The translations under genes and the position numbers were made by a program. Shown here piece after piece: positions 48,501-60,848 of a stretch of 64,000 nt of DNA (position 1 is the first letter of the stretch; each line of letters starts with the position of its first letter). The notes under the pieces are model-generated. The model was not told the DNA's origin. It ran no database searches and worked only from the letters and a program-made list of their open reading frames with translations. Source of the stretch: Globodera rostochiensis (lineage: Eukaryota; Nematoda; Chromadorea; Rhabditida; Heteroderidae); the NCBI GenBank assembly GCA_018350325.1, contig JAEVLN010000004.1, forward strand, positions 2,232,001-2,296,000, read 5' to 3'.

Positions 48501-51500
48501 TCCACTTAATGCTCTATTTTTGCGTCACATTCTCTCCCCCCCCCCCTTTTTTGCGTAAACCCAAAATTTACCCCTCATTTTGTATGCAGAAGATTTCCAT
48601 TAAATGGGGGGCCCCCGGGGGGGGGGAAGGAAATACGCAAAAAGCACCTGCGGGGACGTGCACTTATGTGGGGCCATATCAGAGGATGCCTGCCGGCGGG
48701 TAATGGATGCCAAAATATGTAAAGCACGCAAACACAAGGACAACAAAATCGATTTTGAAGGCTTCTTGTGACTTTTAAATTAAAAATGTTGGCATCAACG
48801 GAAATAAAAATTGAAATTTTGGGTGGTGGCACTTACATAAATATGTGCGCGAACGTCGCACAAATTTAAGCTTTTAGTGGGCAACGCTAATAAAAAGTCA
48901 CAAAAAGTGCGCGCAGCTTTTTGTTTTTGTTTAACAAAATTAATTTTGTTTGGGGCGGCCAACGATTGTTTAAAGCGGACTTTCAGCGACGGCAGGTGGG
49001 CGAACGCGAGAAATTAAGCTTTTCACCAATAATTTAGAAATATTGACAAGTTTAAACGCGTCCCGGGCCAATGTGCCGTGATAAAGGCAACGATAAGAAG
49101 TCGGAGAATGGACGGGGGGGGGTGAAAATGATTAATAATAATAATTAATCATTAAAAAACATAATATAATTGGCAACATTCAAAACGGCTGACGTCATTC
49201 GTCACCAAAGATCAGCCAGCATCCGCGCGTCGTCCACGCAAATTGTGCATTGCTTTTACATCGATTTTTGCGCTTGTGATCAGCAGCAGAAACAAATTAT
49301 GGAAATGACTGACGGCGAATGAGCGAAATGTAAAGCAACAAAACGCTCTCTGTCCACCCGCCGCCGCCGAAACATCAATCAAAGCGGCAGCTGACAGAAA
49401 GCGATTGGAAGCTTTTCCCCCCCCCCCCCCCCCTTTTTCAATTCCCAGTGACCAAAGCAACGAATTCGGCGAGGTGAAAGGAAAGCAATTTGTGGGGAAA
49501 TTGGAGGTGCTATTATGGTGAATAAATGGGGGGGGGGGAGGGTGGACGGACGAAAGATGACGTCGTTATGGGAATTGTGAAAAAACGTCAAAATTAGCGG
49601 GGGGGGGGGATGGGAATGAATGCGTTTTTGGCTTTTCGAAGACGTCCACCTTGGACTTTATAAGAAAATAACCAAAAGAGCCACAGATGGACCGTTTCTT
49701 GTTGTTTTTGTTTTTGCTTAATAATTCATCAAAATAAATTAAAAAATTTGGTCTTTAATCGCTTCGACGTGCCACACCCATCGAAATAATGGCACCATAA
49801 CATTGGAAAAAACGTGCGAAAGGAATGAAAGCGTTGCCATGGAGACGGGCGGGACGAATGAATATTCTGAAGGCACAGAACAAAAGTCGAATTGCTCAAA
49901 AATACATATAATGAGACTCAATTGGTGAAAAAAGTGTGCATTTTTAAATGTAAACGCCCTCAAGGGACGAGGGGGAACGGCAATTTTGAAAATTTTAAAT
50001 TTAAAAATAAAATTTTACTAATTGCGTTGTCAAATTAAGTGTCAACAAAATCGCGGGGGGGGGGGGGGGGGAGAACGACGTTGGCACAAATTCCACTGTT
50101 AAATAACTCCGCCAAAATGGGGGGGGGGGGAGGAAAAGCCTTGTGGACGGACTTTCACAGAGTGCACCCCCGGGGGGGAGGGGGCGGAAAGATGAGCAAA
50201 ACACAGCGGGGCCAAGGATAAATGAATGGAAAGCGTGGGATGAACGCCCGGGGGGAAGCAAAATGAAGAAGAACGCCCGGGGGGAAAATATAAAATATGA
50301 AAAGGGATAAAAATATGTCCACAGCAAAGGAAGCAAGCGCACAAGCAACAAGAGGACGGATGGCTGACGATGACCTTGACGAGGAAGGGGAAAGGGGGGA
50401 AAGATCGCCCGAGGGTGACGACAACGGCACACCAAGGCACACATTGTCAATTCATTGGTTATACGCAATGTTCCGGGTGTTCCGAGCTGGCAGGCAGAAA
50501 GGATGCTCGAGAGTCTCGGCGTCAAGCCGTCAAAGAAGCAGCGGCTTCTTTTGAGTTCAATCAGAAATTGCCATCGTCCCCCGAGGGGCAAATTAGTCTG
50601 ATGGACGTTTGCCAAACGTCCCGTTTCAAAATGCCTTTTACCTCACATATATTTTGTGAATGAATTTCCGTTCGATTCCGTGAAAAAAGAGGGGAAGAAA
50701 ATGTTGTCGTTTTTCCTTTCCATCGCCGGAGGGACAAAACAACAAAAATAGGCCCCGAAGGTTTAGCGGTTGGACTTTTGTGCCACAAAGTTCCCTCTCC
50801 TCCCTCTTCACAGGGAAAATGTAAACAATTTGTGCTTAACTATAAGGGGAGAGCACAAAAAGCCAATGAAAATGAGAAAATTCGTGTTGTTACTGCTCTC
50901 TGGTCCAGGCTTAAAAATGGATGGAATTATTGTAAAAGGAAAATAAACCCCCCGGGGGAAAGGGGCTGTTGTTTTGTCCAAAGGTTGGTGGGAAATTGGC
51001 GAAAACCCAAATGAGAAATTAGTGGGCGGGTGGTGGACATCAAAACATTCGCCGCTGGGGAAAAGATCGATTGGCTTAACGCAAGAGCAGAGAGAAAATA
51101 GAGGAAAAGAAAGGGGGCCGATTGGACGAGAGAATAGGACGAAAAAGAGGGGAAGAGAGGGAATGAGAGGGAATGAGAGAGTGTATCAATGGAGAGGGAG
51201 AGGGGGGGGGGAGAGAGAAAAAGAGAAATTCGAATGGACTTTTAGCAAAAGCGGCAGCGAGCAAAACAAAAAAAGGGCCACCGCCGCCCAGCTAATCTTT
51301 CGGCAGTGGCCAAAAACAACGGCAACAAACCGATCACAGCAAAATGCCCGCCGCTTTGTGTGCCGCCGGCGTAATATTTGCCATTAAAAAACAAAAATAA
51401 GCAACAAAAAGCTTAGTAATGGGGGGGGGATAGCGAGAGGCTCGGTGTCAAAATCTCGAGTAGACCCGCCAATTCTCGACTAAAACGCAGCAGGTCGGTC

Positions 51501-52956
51501 TCGCCGTACATCGATAGAGCGACAATGTTACAGTTTAAAAACGATGTGTGCGCGAGAATTGAGCGATGTTTATGAATGATTTGTTCATCTTCGGATTGAT
51601 CAGGGGAACCAGCAGCTCCCTCCTAGTCCAAGCAGTTCATTATTAGCTTACAATTTCCAAAACTTCCGCTTTCATTGCATAATTTTCAATCTCTTCCCTC
51701 AATTCTCCGCATAAAAAAATAATATGTACCAATAAATGTTTATTCAACAATTAAAACAGGCTTTGGGCTTTGAATTGGTGGGGGGGGGGGGTACCCCTTT
51801 TTTGTGTTGAAAGAAAGTGGCGGGGAGGGGGGGGGGGGGGGGGGGATTCTGCGCCTGCGCGCAATTTCGCCTATTTTCCACGACCGATTGATTTGCTTTT
51901 GCTCATCGCTTTACACAAAAATGTTTACGCCGTTTTCGATTTCCCCCGTTTTTCACTAATAGACATAATTACATAATTAGTGGGTAAGTGCAATGGCAAC
52001 CAAAAAATATTGAATGAAATGCTTTCAAAACACGAAATGTTATTTTTAAAGGAAAAGAAGAGAATGCATCTCTCTAATTGAGCAAACATTTGAAAACCCG
52101 ACCCAAAATAAGCCATCCATCATATATAATTAAATTAATTAATGATCACTTAGTTGAAATGGATGGACAATTAATTTAACTTCCAATTGTTTAAATTTCG
52201 AATTAGCCATTACTCTCTGACCTTATTGTAACATAAAAAGGAAACGAATCAAAATCGCTAAATCTATGCAACTTTTGTCAAAAAATGGGTCGGCTTGGCT
52301 TTTAAGATTTTTTGAAAATAAAATATTTGAAAGGATATGAAATTGAAATCTTGCAATAATTATTGTATTTCAATTTTTTAAACTTGCTTAGGAATCCCAG
52401 GAAGTCGAAGTCGATGGACGGACAACCGGTTAGTCCCCGGCCCCCGCTAATTCGAGTGCCCTTTTAATGGACAATTAAAAAACGTTTTGCTTTGATAACC
52501 TCATTAAAAGCTATTTGTAAATCGAACTGAGCAAAGTAATGACCAATCGCCGTCCACCAAGCCCCGGCGGCGCAACGGCGGGCGCTAAAATGACCTTCAC
52601 AAAGCATTTGCACCGCCCGCGATGTTTTGTGTTTGATTCCTCCCCCCCCCCCCAAATACGCCTCGACAACGACGACGGACATTCCGAACCCTTCGACAGA
52701 ATTTGATTTACGCTTTCCATCCGTACACTTCAACAACAATAATATTTTAACTTTATAATATTGTTTTGCGCGTTCCCATCTATTTTTAGCGGCTTTACCA
52801 AACAGAGAAAGCAATTTGTCGTCTTTTACTTCGGACATTGGAAATTGGTTCTTAAGATTCATCGCTTTCCATTTTTAACCCTTTTTAGGCATATAAATTG
52901 ATTCCTTTTTGGGATTTTACGTATTTTATAACCAAAAAAAGGGGGTTTTTGCTCGG
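45522..52956. other. 7.4 kb gene-poor region rich in G tracts
   Basis: No exon with family similarity is seen. Poly-G runs recur on the plus strand (about 46402, 46627, 46687, 46807, 47168-47401, 50056, 50117, 51777, 51827), with a few C runs (46853, 48537, 49417). ORFs of 60-200 residues, such as 50001-50615 and 47678-48139 minus, derive from these tracts or lack any signal. The 132-residue minus frame 52464-52862 has some coding look but no match I know. The region may hold distal regulatory DNA. Confidence 0.45.
47168..47401. repeat. dense G-tract array
   Basis: About 230 bp consist almost only of G runs of 4 to 15 separated by A, AA or CAAA. A repeating pattern of G-block, CAAA, G-block, A, G-block, AA is visible in five or so units. 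The plus strand could form many G-quadruplexes. All six frames read as Gly/Arg or Pro-rich shadows. Confidence 0.95.
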
Positions 52957-54713
52957 ATGTCCCGCAACCATTTGAACAACCTCAACTACCACCACCACCA
53001 GAATGGCGGTCGACGGGACTTTTACACGCGACAGCATCCGGACACGGGACACATTGTGACCACGACGGTCCAAGTCAGTTGCTTAGAATAGAGTACAGTA
53101 AACGGCAGTGGGTACAGTAGTCCCCTGCCTTCTCTTACTGTAGACCAAATATTTGGACCGTTCACCGCCGCGCAACGGAAGCAGCCGGCACCGGAATGAG
53201 CTGTACGCCGGCGACGAGGAGTACTACGGTTGTGCACCGGGCGAGCTGAACACGCGCCACTGCAGCAGCCCTGCGGGGATTCTCAGAATTATACAAATTG
53301 TGAGGGTCAAATTGAGTGACGGAGTTCCAAAAAGAGATTATTCGGCACTGGAATTTGATTTAAAAACCGTCAAATTTAAACTCAGATCAAAATTGCCCAT
53401 TCTTTGCCCTCAAAAGCTTGTTAGCCTTTATCTGTTCATTTCAGGTGATCAGTCTGTTTGTGATCTGTCTGATCACTTCGGTGTTCGGACCGGGCCCTTT
53501 CAAGGGTATTCTGTTCGGCCAAACTTTCATTATGTTGGACCTCTCCGCTCTACCGACCGATCAATCCCTTCCCTTCCCCAAAGGTTGTTCGTCGGTATTT
53601 CGCTCTGTTTGACCTTCATCTTCCTCATCGTCCACTTTTTTACCCTCCACCAAAGCCATCTGAATTTTTGGCCATGGGCTGAGTCAGTGAGTTATTAACA
53701 TGTCTTCTGCAGATGTCTTAAATCGGGTTGAACCCCGCGAGCCCGAAACATTTCCCTTTCGCTACTTACGACCGGAGGGGGGAGTAGAACAGTTGCCGGT
53801 GTGGAACTGTTACTACTGGGGGGGGGGATGCCTCCCGGCCTCTTTTTTTAAATCCAGAGTCAGAAAACTGGTGCAAAAAAGGACCAAAAAAAGAACCGCC
53901 CGAAGGCTTATTATCCTTGCCCCCGAACATGCCGCCCTTGACGGCTTGCCCCCGAACATGCCGCCCTTGACGGCTTGCCCCCGAACATGCCGCCCTTGAC
54001 GGCTTGCCCCCGACCCCTACGTTTTTTGGCCTCAACCCTGAACATGAAGCCCCCGACGGGTTGAGGCTCGACACGACCTTAAATTATCATAAAATGCGGT
54101 ATTCGTTCCCTTTTATAATCAAAAGGGATTTACATTTAAAATAAATATTGCGCATTTCGGTACACATTTCCATTTGAGGACTTTCTGTTCTCCACCTTAG
54201 CGGCCGTCATTTTCCTTATCTGCTCCTTCATCGAGGGATACTACTCAACCGGAGCATGGTAAGAAGAAACGGGAATAGGGTAACAAAATTCCACCAGCAG
54301 ATTTTGGACCGATTTCCCGTAAATTTGTTAAGAGCCCAGAACTCCGAAAAACGAAGAGATTTCATTTAAAAAACGCCCAATCGGGGGAAACACAGGTCTA
54401 ACAATTGTAACGACATTGGCGGTGACGGAGTGATTCACAACGGGTGCCGGCTGATCTGGGAATGGGCATTTGCTGCGGTAAGGCTCCCAAATTCCCATAA
54501 CCCAAATGCTTAAACCAAAATTTATGTCAATTTCGATGGTTAGATAGCCCATAAAATCCTTTGCCAGAATAACCTTTCCCGGCTTTTCCACAGTTTCTTC
54601 TCTTTGCATTGTGTGTGCTGTACGCCTTCAGTGCTTTCTTTGCCAATCGACAGAAAGATGAGGAACGACGCGTTTATTTGCGCGAAAGGGTCACTCGAAA
54701 CATTGGCCGTTGA
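52957..54713 (+). CDS. MARVEL-domain four-transmembrane protein
   Basis: Seven exons (52957-53073, 53144-53299, 53445-53533, 53584-53686, 54179-54258, 54396-54477, 54594-54713) give 248 residues. A polar N-terminus of about 80 residues (HHH run, Arg/Tyr-rich) precedes four membrane helices: IIQIVISLFVICLITSVFG, FIMLFVGISLCLTFIFLIV, LFSTLAAVIFLICSFIEGYY and FAAFLLFALCVLYAFSAFF. The second extracellular loop has two cysteines (SNNCNDIGG, HNGCRLIW). This is the MARVEL layout of CKLF-like and synaptogyrin-like proteins acting in membrane apposition and vesicle traffic. The tail is basic. A 29-bp tandem repeat lies in intron 4. Confidence 0.9.
53929..54012. repeat. 29-bp tandem repeat, about three copies
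   Basis: GAACATGCCGCCCTTGACGG plus CTTGCCCCC is repeated three times, nearly perfectly, with a diverged continuation to about 54065. It lies in intron 4 of the MARVEL gene. Read on either strand it stays open, but it is not part of the spliced frame. Confidence 0.9.
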
Positions 54714-54899
54714 ACGGACAAAATTGGGAAGGAAAACTAATTTTATAAAGCGCATTTAATAAATTGTTTAAAGAATACTATTTTTTTATGACAACTTCTC
54801 ACCATTTGCAAATACACATCAAAAGAAACGGTCCAAATTTCGTTTAACAGTTTGATTTTATGCCTATTGAACGTCCTCGTCAACGCCTTTTTAGTGCCA

Positions 54900-55144
54900 T
54901 CACTGCTCCTTCTCGTACAAATGCTTGAAGTCCTTCCATTGTTTGCCCCGATTGTTCCAGTCCCACATGGCATCAGCTGAACCGGTTCATCTGAAGCGGT
55001 GTTTGATCAGCCCAACGATTACTCTCACAATAAAATTAAATAGCCCACCACAACATCAATGAAAATTGCTCCACCAACGGCGGTTAGCAAAACCGTTGAG
55101 AAACGGCGTCCAGCAAGCCTATAGTAGGTGCCGTAGAAACCCAT
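54900..55144 (-). CDS. UQCR10: cytochrome b-c1 complex subunit 9 (UQCR10/QCR9)
   Basis: Exon 1 starts at 55144 with MGFYGTYYRLAGRRFSTVLL and a membrane helix (AVGGAIFIDVVVGYL). The last exon encodes SADAMWDWNNRGKQWKDFKHLYEKEQ and a stop at 54900. The helix followed by ADAxxDxxNxGKxWK is typical of this roughly 60-residue complex III subunit. The splice junction between the two parts is unresolved: no GT donor gives the right phase. Either a GC donor at GGGCTATT is used, or a base is missing near 54975. It is convergent with the MARVEL gene. Confidence 0.85.
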
Positions 55145-55522
55145 TGTTCTTCACACTTTAAGCTTCTAATTATGTATAATTTATCAATTAAAGACTTTAA
55201 ATAGAAACTAAAAGTAGACATAAAGCATCTTTAATTCCCAGCACTTTGTTTCGAAAAAGTTTACTCTAAATAAAAAGCAAAAGAAGAAACGTCAGAACAT
55301 AGATTTCATAGAAAATATTGAGAATGCATATAAATCTGACAATCTGAAATTGTACAGGATGGAGAAGAATCAGATGGGGTTTTTCTATTCGGATGATCTA
55401 CCCTCCGAAATCCATGGACTCGTTACGGCCCTGCCAACTCAATTTAAACCAACCAAACGAACAGGGAATTGAGTGAGAAGAAAACAAACAAAAAAGACAA
55501 TTTATTCGAGGGTCGCACGGGC
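55145..55522. other. intergenic with a short open plus-strand stretch
   Basis: AT-rich DNA upstream of UQCR10. A plus-strand ATG at about 55359 opens 37 codons (MEKNQMGFFYSDDLPSEIHG...), which look somewhat coding but have no partner exon. No family is recognised. Confidence 0.35.
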
Positions 55523-55651
55523 TTAGGCCATCATTTTCTGCTGCTCGCTTTCATATACACTTTTGCACATTTCGCCGTTCAGCACCGTCTCACACATTGG
55601 CCACAACACGCAGCGCTCTTCGTCACTGTAGCAAATTGCGAGCACAGTCAT
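55523..55651 (-). CDS. possible small cysteine-rich secreted peptide
   Basis: From ATG 55651 the frame gives 42 residues: a short hydrophobic start, then SDEERCVLWPMCETVLNGEM and a CKSVYESEQQ tail. Reading the same frame upstream to a GTTTAG acceptor at 55682 adds YICLLLFS, completing a convincing signal-peptide core. The true first exon would then lie further upstream and was not found. Cysteine spacing suggests an extracellular peptide. No family is recognised. Confidence 0.35.
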   Translation of the reverse strand: MTVLAICYSDEERCVLWPMCETVLNGEMCKSVYESEQQKMMA

Positions 55652-55832
55652 CGAGAAGAGGAGGAGACAAATGTAGCAAGGCCTAAACAACGCAAAAATT
55701 TCTGGACGTCATTATATTTACTAGGGTTGTACGAGATCGGTTAAAGCGACTTTTAATGCTTTAGGTGTTAAAAAAATTTAAATATAGTATAGAATACAAA
55801 TTTTTGAATTGGAAATGACAATAAATAAGGGG

Positions 55833-56009
55833 TCATTCTTGTTTCTCGACCCATAATCTCGAAACTTTCTGTATTAAAATGAACCTCCTCTCAAGAACGA
55901 AGCCAATAATGTAGAACCAGAGGAACAGTGCTTGATCAATAAGAAATGTTGGATGAACCATCTGTTTTGGTATCAGAAGAACAGGCATCAGCCACTGCAA
56001 ACAATACAT
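55833..56009 (-). CDS. possible 58-residue membrane protein
   Basis: The frame MYCLQWLMPVLLIPKQMVHP continues through FLIDQALFLWFYIIGFVLER to a basic tail ending VEKQE. It has one strong membrane helix. A TTTGCAG acceptor lies within the first codons (before TGGCTG), so the start may come from another exon. Codon pattern and composition look more coding than the surroundings. No family is recognised. Confidence 0.35.
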   Translation of the reverse strand: MYCLQWLMPVLLIPKQMVHPTFLIDQALFLWFYIIGFVLERRFILIQKVSRLWVEKQE

Positions 56010-59000
56010 TCTGATTTTGTTAAGCGATGTTCTGAAAAATTCTAACTTTTTGACATGATGAACTGGGGCCTAAAATTCTAAAAGCATCGTTACTAATTGG
56101 GTAAATATGGATTATATGGCCCAGAGTCTAAATCACCCAAATTCGGGGGAAGGTTGAAGGTGCCGATAAGTGCCATCGAAAATTTTATAAATATTTTTTA
56201 AAAATAATAATAAGTTTTGTTAAGAAACGATCCAACTCTCACAAAATAGTTGTTATTTTTTAGCAACATTTTGCCAAATATTTCAGAAGATATTTTTGAT
56301 TCAAAAACCCCATAAAAAATTAAGAAAAAGTCCCGTTAATTTTGGCCAACGGTCCGCTTGTGAACAAATACATGAGTTTTAAATTAAATTAAAGTTGAAA
56401 AGATTCATTTTATTTAAACAATTTTAGCTGTTGGCTACTGACTCGAATTTTCCGAACTTTGTTTTTTGGAGAGAATGCGGAAGAAATGCCAAAAGTTCAA
56501 ATTGACGAAGTTCCGGATGCCGTCGCAACTTTCAAAAAAAAAAAACTATTGCCACAATGTATCCGCAGAACGAGGAGTTGACAAAATCAGGGCGGGCGCG
56601 CGGTCGCGGCCGGGCGCGTAAGAAATTTTAGTCTAAGGTTTGCAGAAAATTGAGAAAATTGGCCAGAAATGACATTCATTCGTGAGGGCATATATCTTAC
56701 AACCATTCCTCCCATAGGTAGGGGGTTTTTGTCCATTCATAATCCACCTCTTCTCAGAGTAGGAAGGACGATCGACTATGCGTACTGTAGCTCCTTAATT
56801 ACACCAGACTTTTCGAGCAGTACTCCGTGACGACAAGTGCAAGCAGGACCAGAAAGTATTGACTTGCAGGTTTTGGAAGTGATCCGCAAGCATTCCGAGA
56901 AAGTCCCTGTTCGGCTACCTGAGGTGGAATGCACTCGCCACATGACCACCAATTGTTGGTTCATTTTTTTGTTAAAGACAGTAACAGACATAACGCTAAC
57001 TTCGAAAATTGGGGTTTTTGCATACCTAAACTAAAACGTTACTCTGGTTTAATATGCTATCATCAATGATAATGAACAAGAAAGAGCAACAATCACCTCC
57101 GATTGTCATCCATCACACCTTTCCCTGCCCACTTTGGTAGAAAGTGGACGAATTGGTGAGAAACTCTCTGCGAGTGACAGTGAGTGAGTGGAAAGGCGTT
57201 GTAGAATCGATTGGTGATCGATCGATTTGGAGTTGGTGGGTGGCAGCGATGGGTGCTGCTGAATGGGGAAATGGATGGGTGGAGGTGCTCTCGTGTTGCG
57301 CTACCCCCTTTCCCCCCCCCCCACTTCCATCTCCGTCGTCCGTCCTTTCATTATCCATCCGACCACTCTCTTCCACCCCGGTCTCCATTCGCATTCGCTC
57401 ACCTTGGCCTACCTCCTCCCCTCGTCCGGCTTTGCCTGCCCACCGGTCGGTCGGTTGGATGGATGGTTGTGGTGGCGTAGGGGGGTGGAGGGATTATTAT
57501 TTTTGCTATTGGTCACCCCCCCCCCCTCCTCCTCCCCCACCGTCGCGTTGTCGGGACGGACCGATACGGACGATGGATGCATACAAATACGACATGCATA
57601 GGTCGGCGAGGCACTCGCTGCTGCTGACTGGGCATGGCTGAGGCTTTTTGTGCAACTGGACGATTCTCATCACTCTTGGGTCGTCTCGTCCGTCCACCGC
57701 CCCCCCCCATCCGTCCGTTCCTCTGCCTACCTCTCAAAATCAATCTCTGGTCCCATCCCACTTCTCTTTTCCCGCCACTGTATTCCTCACCACCAGTACA
57801 CCTGTGCTGTGTGTGCTCGCTGTCCACTCATTCTCGACTCTCGAAAGCGCGCGACCCCTTTCCCCCCCCCATCTTTAAGCTTCTAGCAGAGTGGCCAAAT
57901 CCGTTGTCTTGTCAGTGTATTAGCACTCCTTACCCAACAAACCCATTGGTGGTGGTGGCTCTGATCAATCGTTTGATCGATTGGAAAAAAAAAATTCATT
58001 TATTCCCTGATGCTCTTGGAGAACTGACTGAATAATGAATGAGCGTTTCGTTTTTTGATTTGAATTCCCTTTGCCTCCTCACACAAACTTGCTTTCTTTT
58101 GTGCTAATTGTCCCCTAAACATTTGTGTACACAAATGTGTTTGTTTTGCTACGCTTTTCCTCCTCCCGTCACCGATATGACGGTCTTTATCCATTTGTGC
58201 AGAGTTCTTCGACACGCAACCCTCCAGAAAAATGAAATTTATTTTAAATATGCAGGGAGAGATGACATTGGTCGAAATTTGATGAGCCCCCCCCCCCTCC
58301 AAACAATGAATGTGAACACCTCACAAACAAAGGTATAGAACGAAGAACACGGGGCAAAAATGGCACACAATGAACACCGAATTTGGAGGTGTTGGCCAAG
58401 GGTTTGCCCGTTGCCACCAAAAATGGGAAGGGGGCGGAGGAACATTTTGGCAATTTTTGAATGAATTGATGAGTGCCGGTCGGGCAACGTGACGTTTATC
58501 CATTTTTGTTAGACATTTTTGGCACAAAGACTCCTTTCCATTCTTTTTGGGCACTCGCCCCCCACCCCACCCCCTTTTGTGAAAGGACTCTGCCCCAACA
58601 GCAAATTATTTTTTGTCTTACAAATTCATGTCGTTGCTTCCCCTCCAATTTGGCCTTTTCATCGGCCAGCAGTCCACCATGTTTGGTGGGTTTATTTGGG
58701 TGGGATTCGCTGATGTGAGTGGGAGAGGGGCCTAATTAGCCTTTGGTTGGTTGACTGGCCAACGCCAAGAGAATGCCAATGTTCCTTTGGCCTCCAAAAG
58801 ATTGCCTTCAGCGCTTTTCGTGAACACTTTTTCGCGAAACGCATCTCTTACAAATTAGCGCCTCTTCCAATTGAGGCTTCTTCTCATTTTTTCGATGTTT
58901 TACAGAATTTGGTCAATGGATTTCTGACCCCAAATGTGACTTAAAAGTCTTTTCACCGGGGTTTTTTTTTACCTCTGAAAGCCGGCAACAGACCTCGGGG

Positions 59001-59736
59001 ACCTTTCTTTGGGGGGTTTCGCCCACTCTTTCTTTGCCGATGGCCGCCCAATGCCTTCTTAGGTTGTGGGGGGCTTTTGCAAGGCGCTTGTTGAGCGCAA
59101 GTGGAGGAAGCCTATTTATGCTCGTCCCTCGCCCGCCCCCCTACCTTTTTCTTTCCCCGTCCTTATGTTTTTCATTTCATCGCATCCTAATGGACTGCCG
59201 CCGATGGCACGAAAAGAGGAGGAGGAGGAGGAGTACACCCCCCCCCCCCTATATAATGCGCGTGGACGAGGCGGAGCGCAAGTGTTTGGACGCCTCAGGC
59301 ACTTTGAATGGATTAGAATGCCATGAAATCTCAACCCTTCCCCCGCCCCCTCCCAGCGCCCGTTTCGTCTCCGTGGTTTCATCCCCCCCCCCCGCACCAG
59401 TTTATTCCTCAGAATCCCTCTCTCTCTCCCCACCATCGCCACTATTGAAAAATAATTGCGGTTGAGTTACAGCAGCAACAGCAGCATATCCGCCTTTGCT
59501 CATTACTCGGAATTGTCGGTGGTTACAATTCGGACTCAGTCTCCCTGCGAAACGGACGGCGGTTGGTTTTTGTCCCTTTTTTTTGTTTTTTCTGTTCTCC
59601 GCCCTCCTCTGACCCGTTGGCCATTTGCTCGCTTCATTTTCGGTTTTTGCCCATCTTTGTTTATTTGTACATTTCACTTATTTATTTAAGAAAACTTTTT
59701 GCATAGGTAAAACTTCTCCATTTCTACGTTTATCCA

Positions 59737-59758
59737 CCCCCCCCCCCCCCCCCCCCCC
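59737..59758. repeat. C22 homopolymer
   Basis: An uninterrupted run of 22 C residues is directly visible. Its exact length is uncertain because long homopolymers are poorly sequenced. Confidence 0.9.
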
Positions 59759-60814
59759 GCCTTTTCTCACGCCACCGGGGCCGCACATTGTGCAAGCTTC
59801 CAAATTTTGCTCGGTAAATAAAAACGCAAAAATTGCATCATAACAACGTCCACGGAGACTCGAATTTAAACGAGTTTACATTTTCCAGAAAATGATTTCC
59901 ATCTCTCTTTTCTGATGCTGAAAAGTGATAATGAATTTTAACCGACGGTTAGGACCGGTTATTGGAGGCGGTTAAGTGCCTTTGATGCAACTTCTTTCGG
60001 TTTTTTATATTGCGCTAAAATAGAGTCCACAATCGTTCCGCGCGGGTAAAATCCCCGCGGGGCATTTCGCGCCCTAAATTTTTAATTTGTCTTCGACCCT
60101 CAAATTTCTCAATCGCTTCATCCCCCCATTTGTGAGGACTTATGAATATTTAAATTTAAACAGGCAACTAGCCGAACTTCCGCCCTATCATCTCCTCTGT
60201 CAAAAGCCGCTTAACGTAGTAACAGCGCATTTCCCCCCCCCCCCGTCCATTAGTCTAAATCTCAGCCATTAAGATTATTAATATTAGAAGAACATGGGGG
60301 TGACTCACTCACAAACCTTACGCCTTCCCCCCCCCCCCCCCCCCGACTCTCCTCAGCTGTCTTTGCATGGCATTTCGACAAAAAATATGTAATAACATTT
60401 GACTTTTTACCAAAAAATGTTCGTTTGGTGTTCTCGTGTGGTTAAATCGTTGTCCCGCCACAGCTGATCCTTTCACAAATCCTCACACTTTTCACTTCTC
60501 ACCTCAATGTTTTCCGGCCCAACTGGCCGCAACCTGTTGCTGGCTGATGTGATAAAATCCGAAATTTAATAACATTGACGGGGGGAGGGGGGAAGCCCGT
60601 CCATTTGATTAAACTGGTTTCCATTCTCTCACAATCGAAGAGCAATGCTTCCGACACTTTAACTTCACACCCCCCCCCCCCCGTCATCCATCTATCTAAT
60701 TCGGTCTGTTGTTGATCCTTCCGATCCGATCAATTTTTGTTGAGGCTGACGGGGGGAACCTCCAAAACCAATCGATCACATGTTTCCACCAGCCACACAA
60801 AAATATTTTAGCCA

Positions 60815-60815
<1 letters not shown>

Positions 60816-60845
<30 letters not shown>
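60816..60845. repeat. C30 homopolymer
   Basis: An uninterrupted run of about 30 C residues, the longest in the window, is followed by T and five more C. The complementary strand is a G30 tract able to form quadruplexes. Confidence 0.9.

Positions 60846-60848
<3 letters not shown>

Noticed and set aside
50001..50615. 204-residue minus-strand ORF
   Set aside because: Reads through several G/C tracts and has no domain or splice support.
57144..58035. Plus-strand ORFs of 130-165 residues
   Set aside because: Follow pyrimidine-rich low-complexity DNA and lack any recognisable domain or splice logic.
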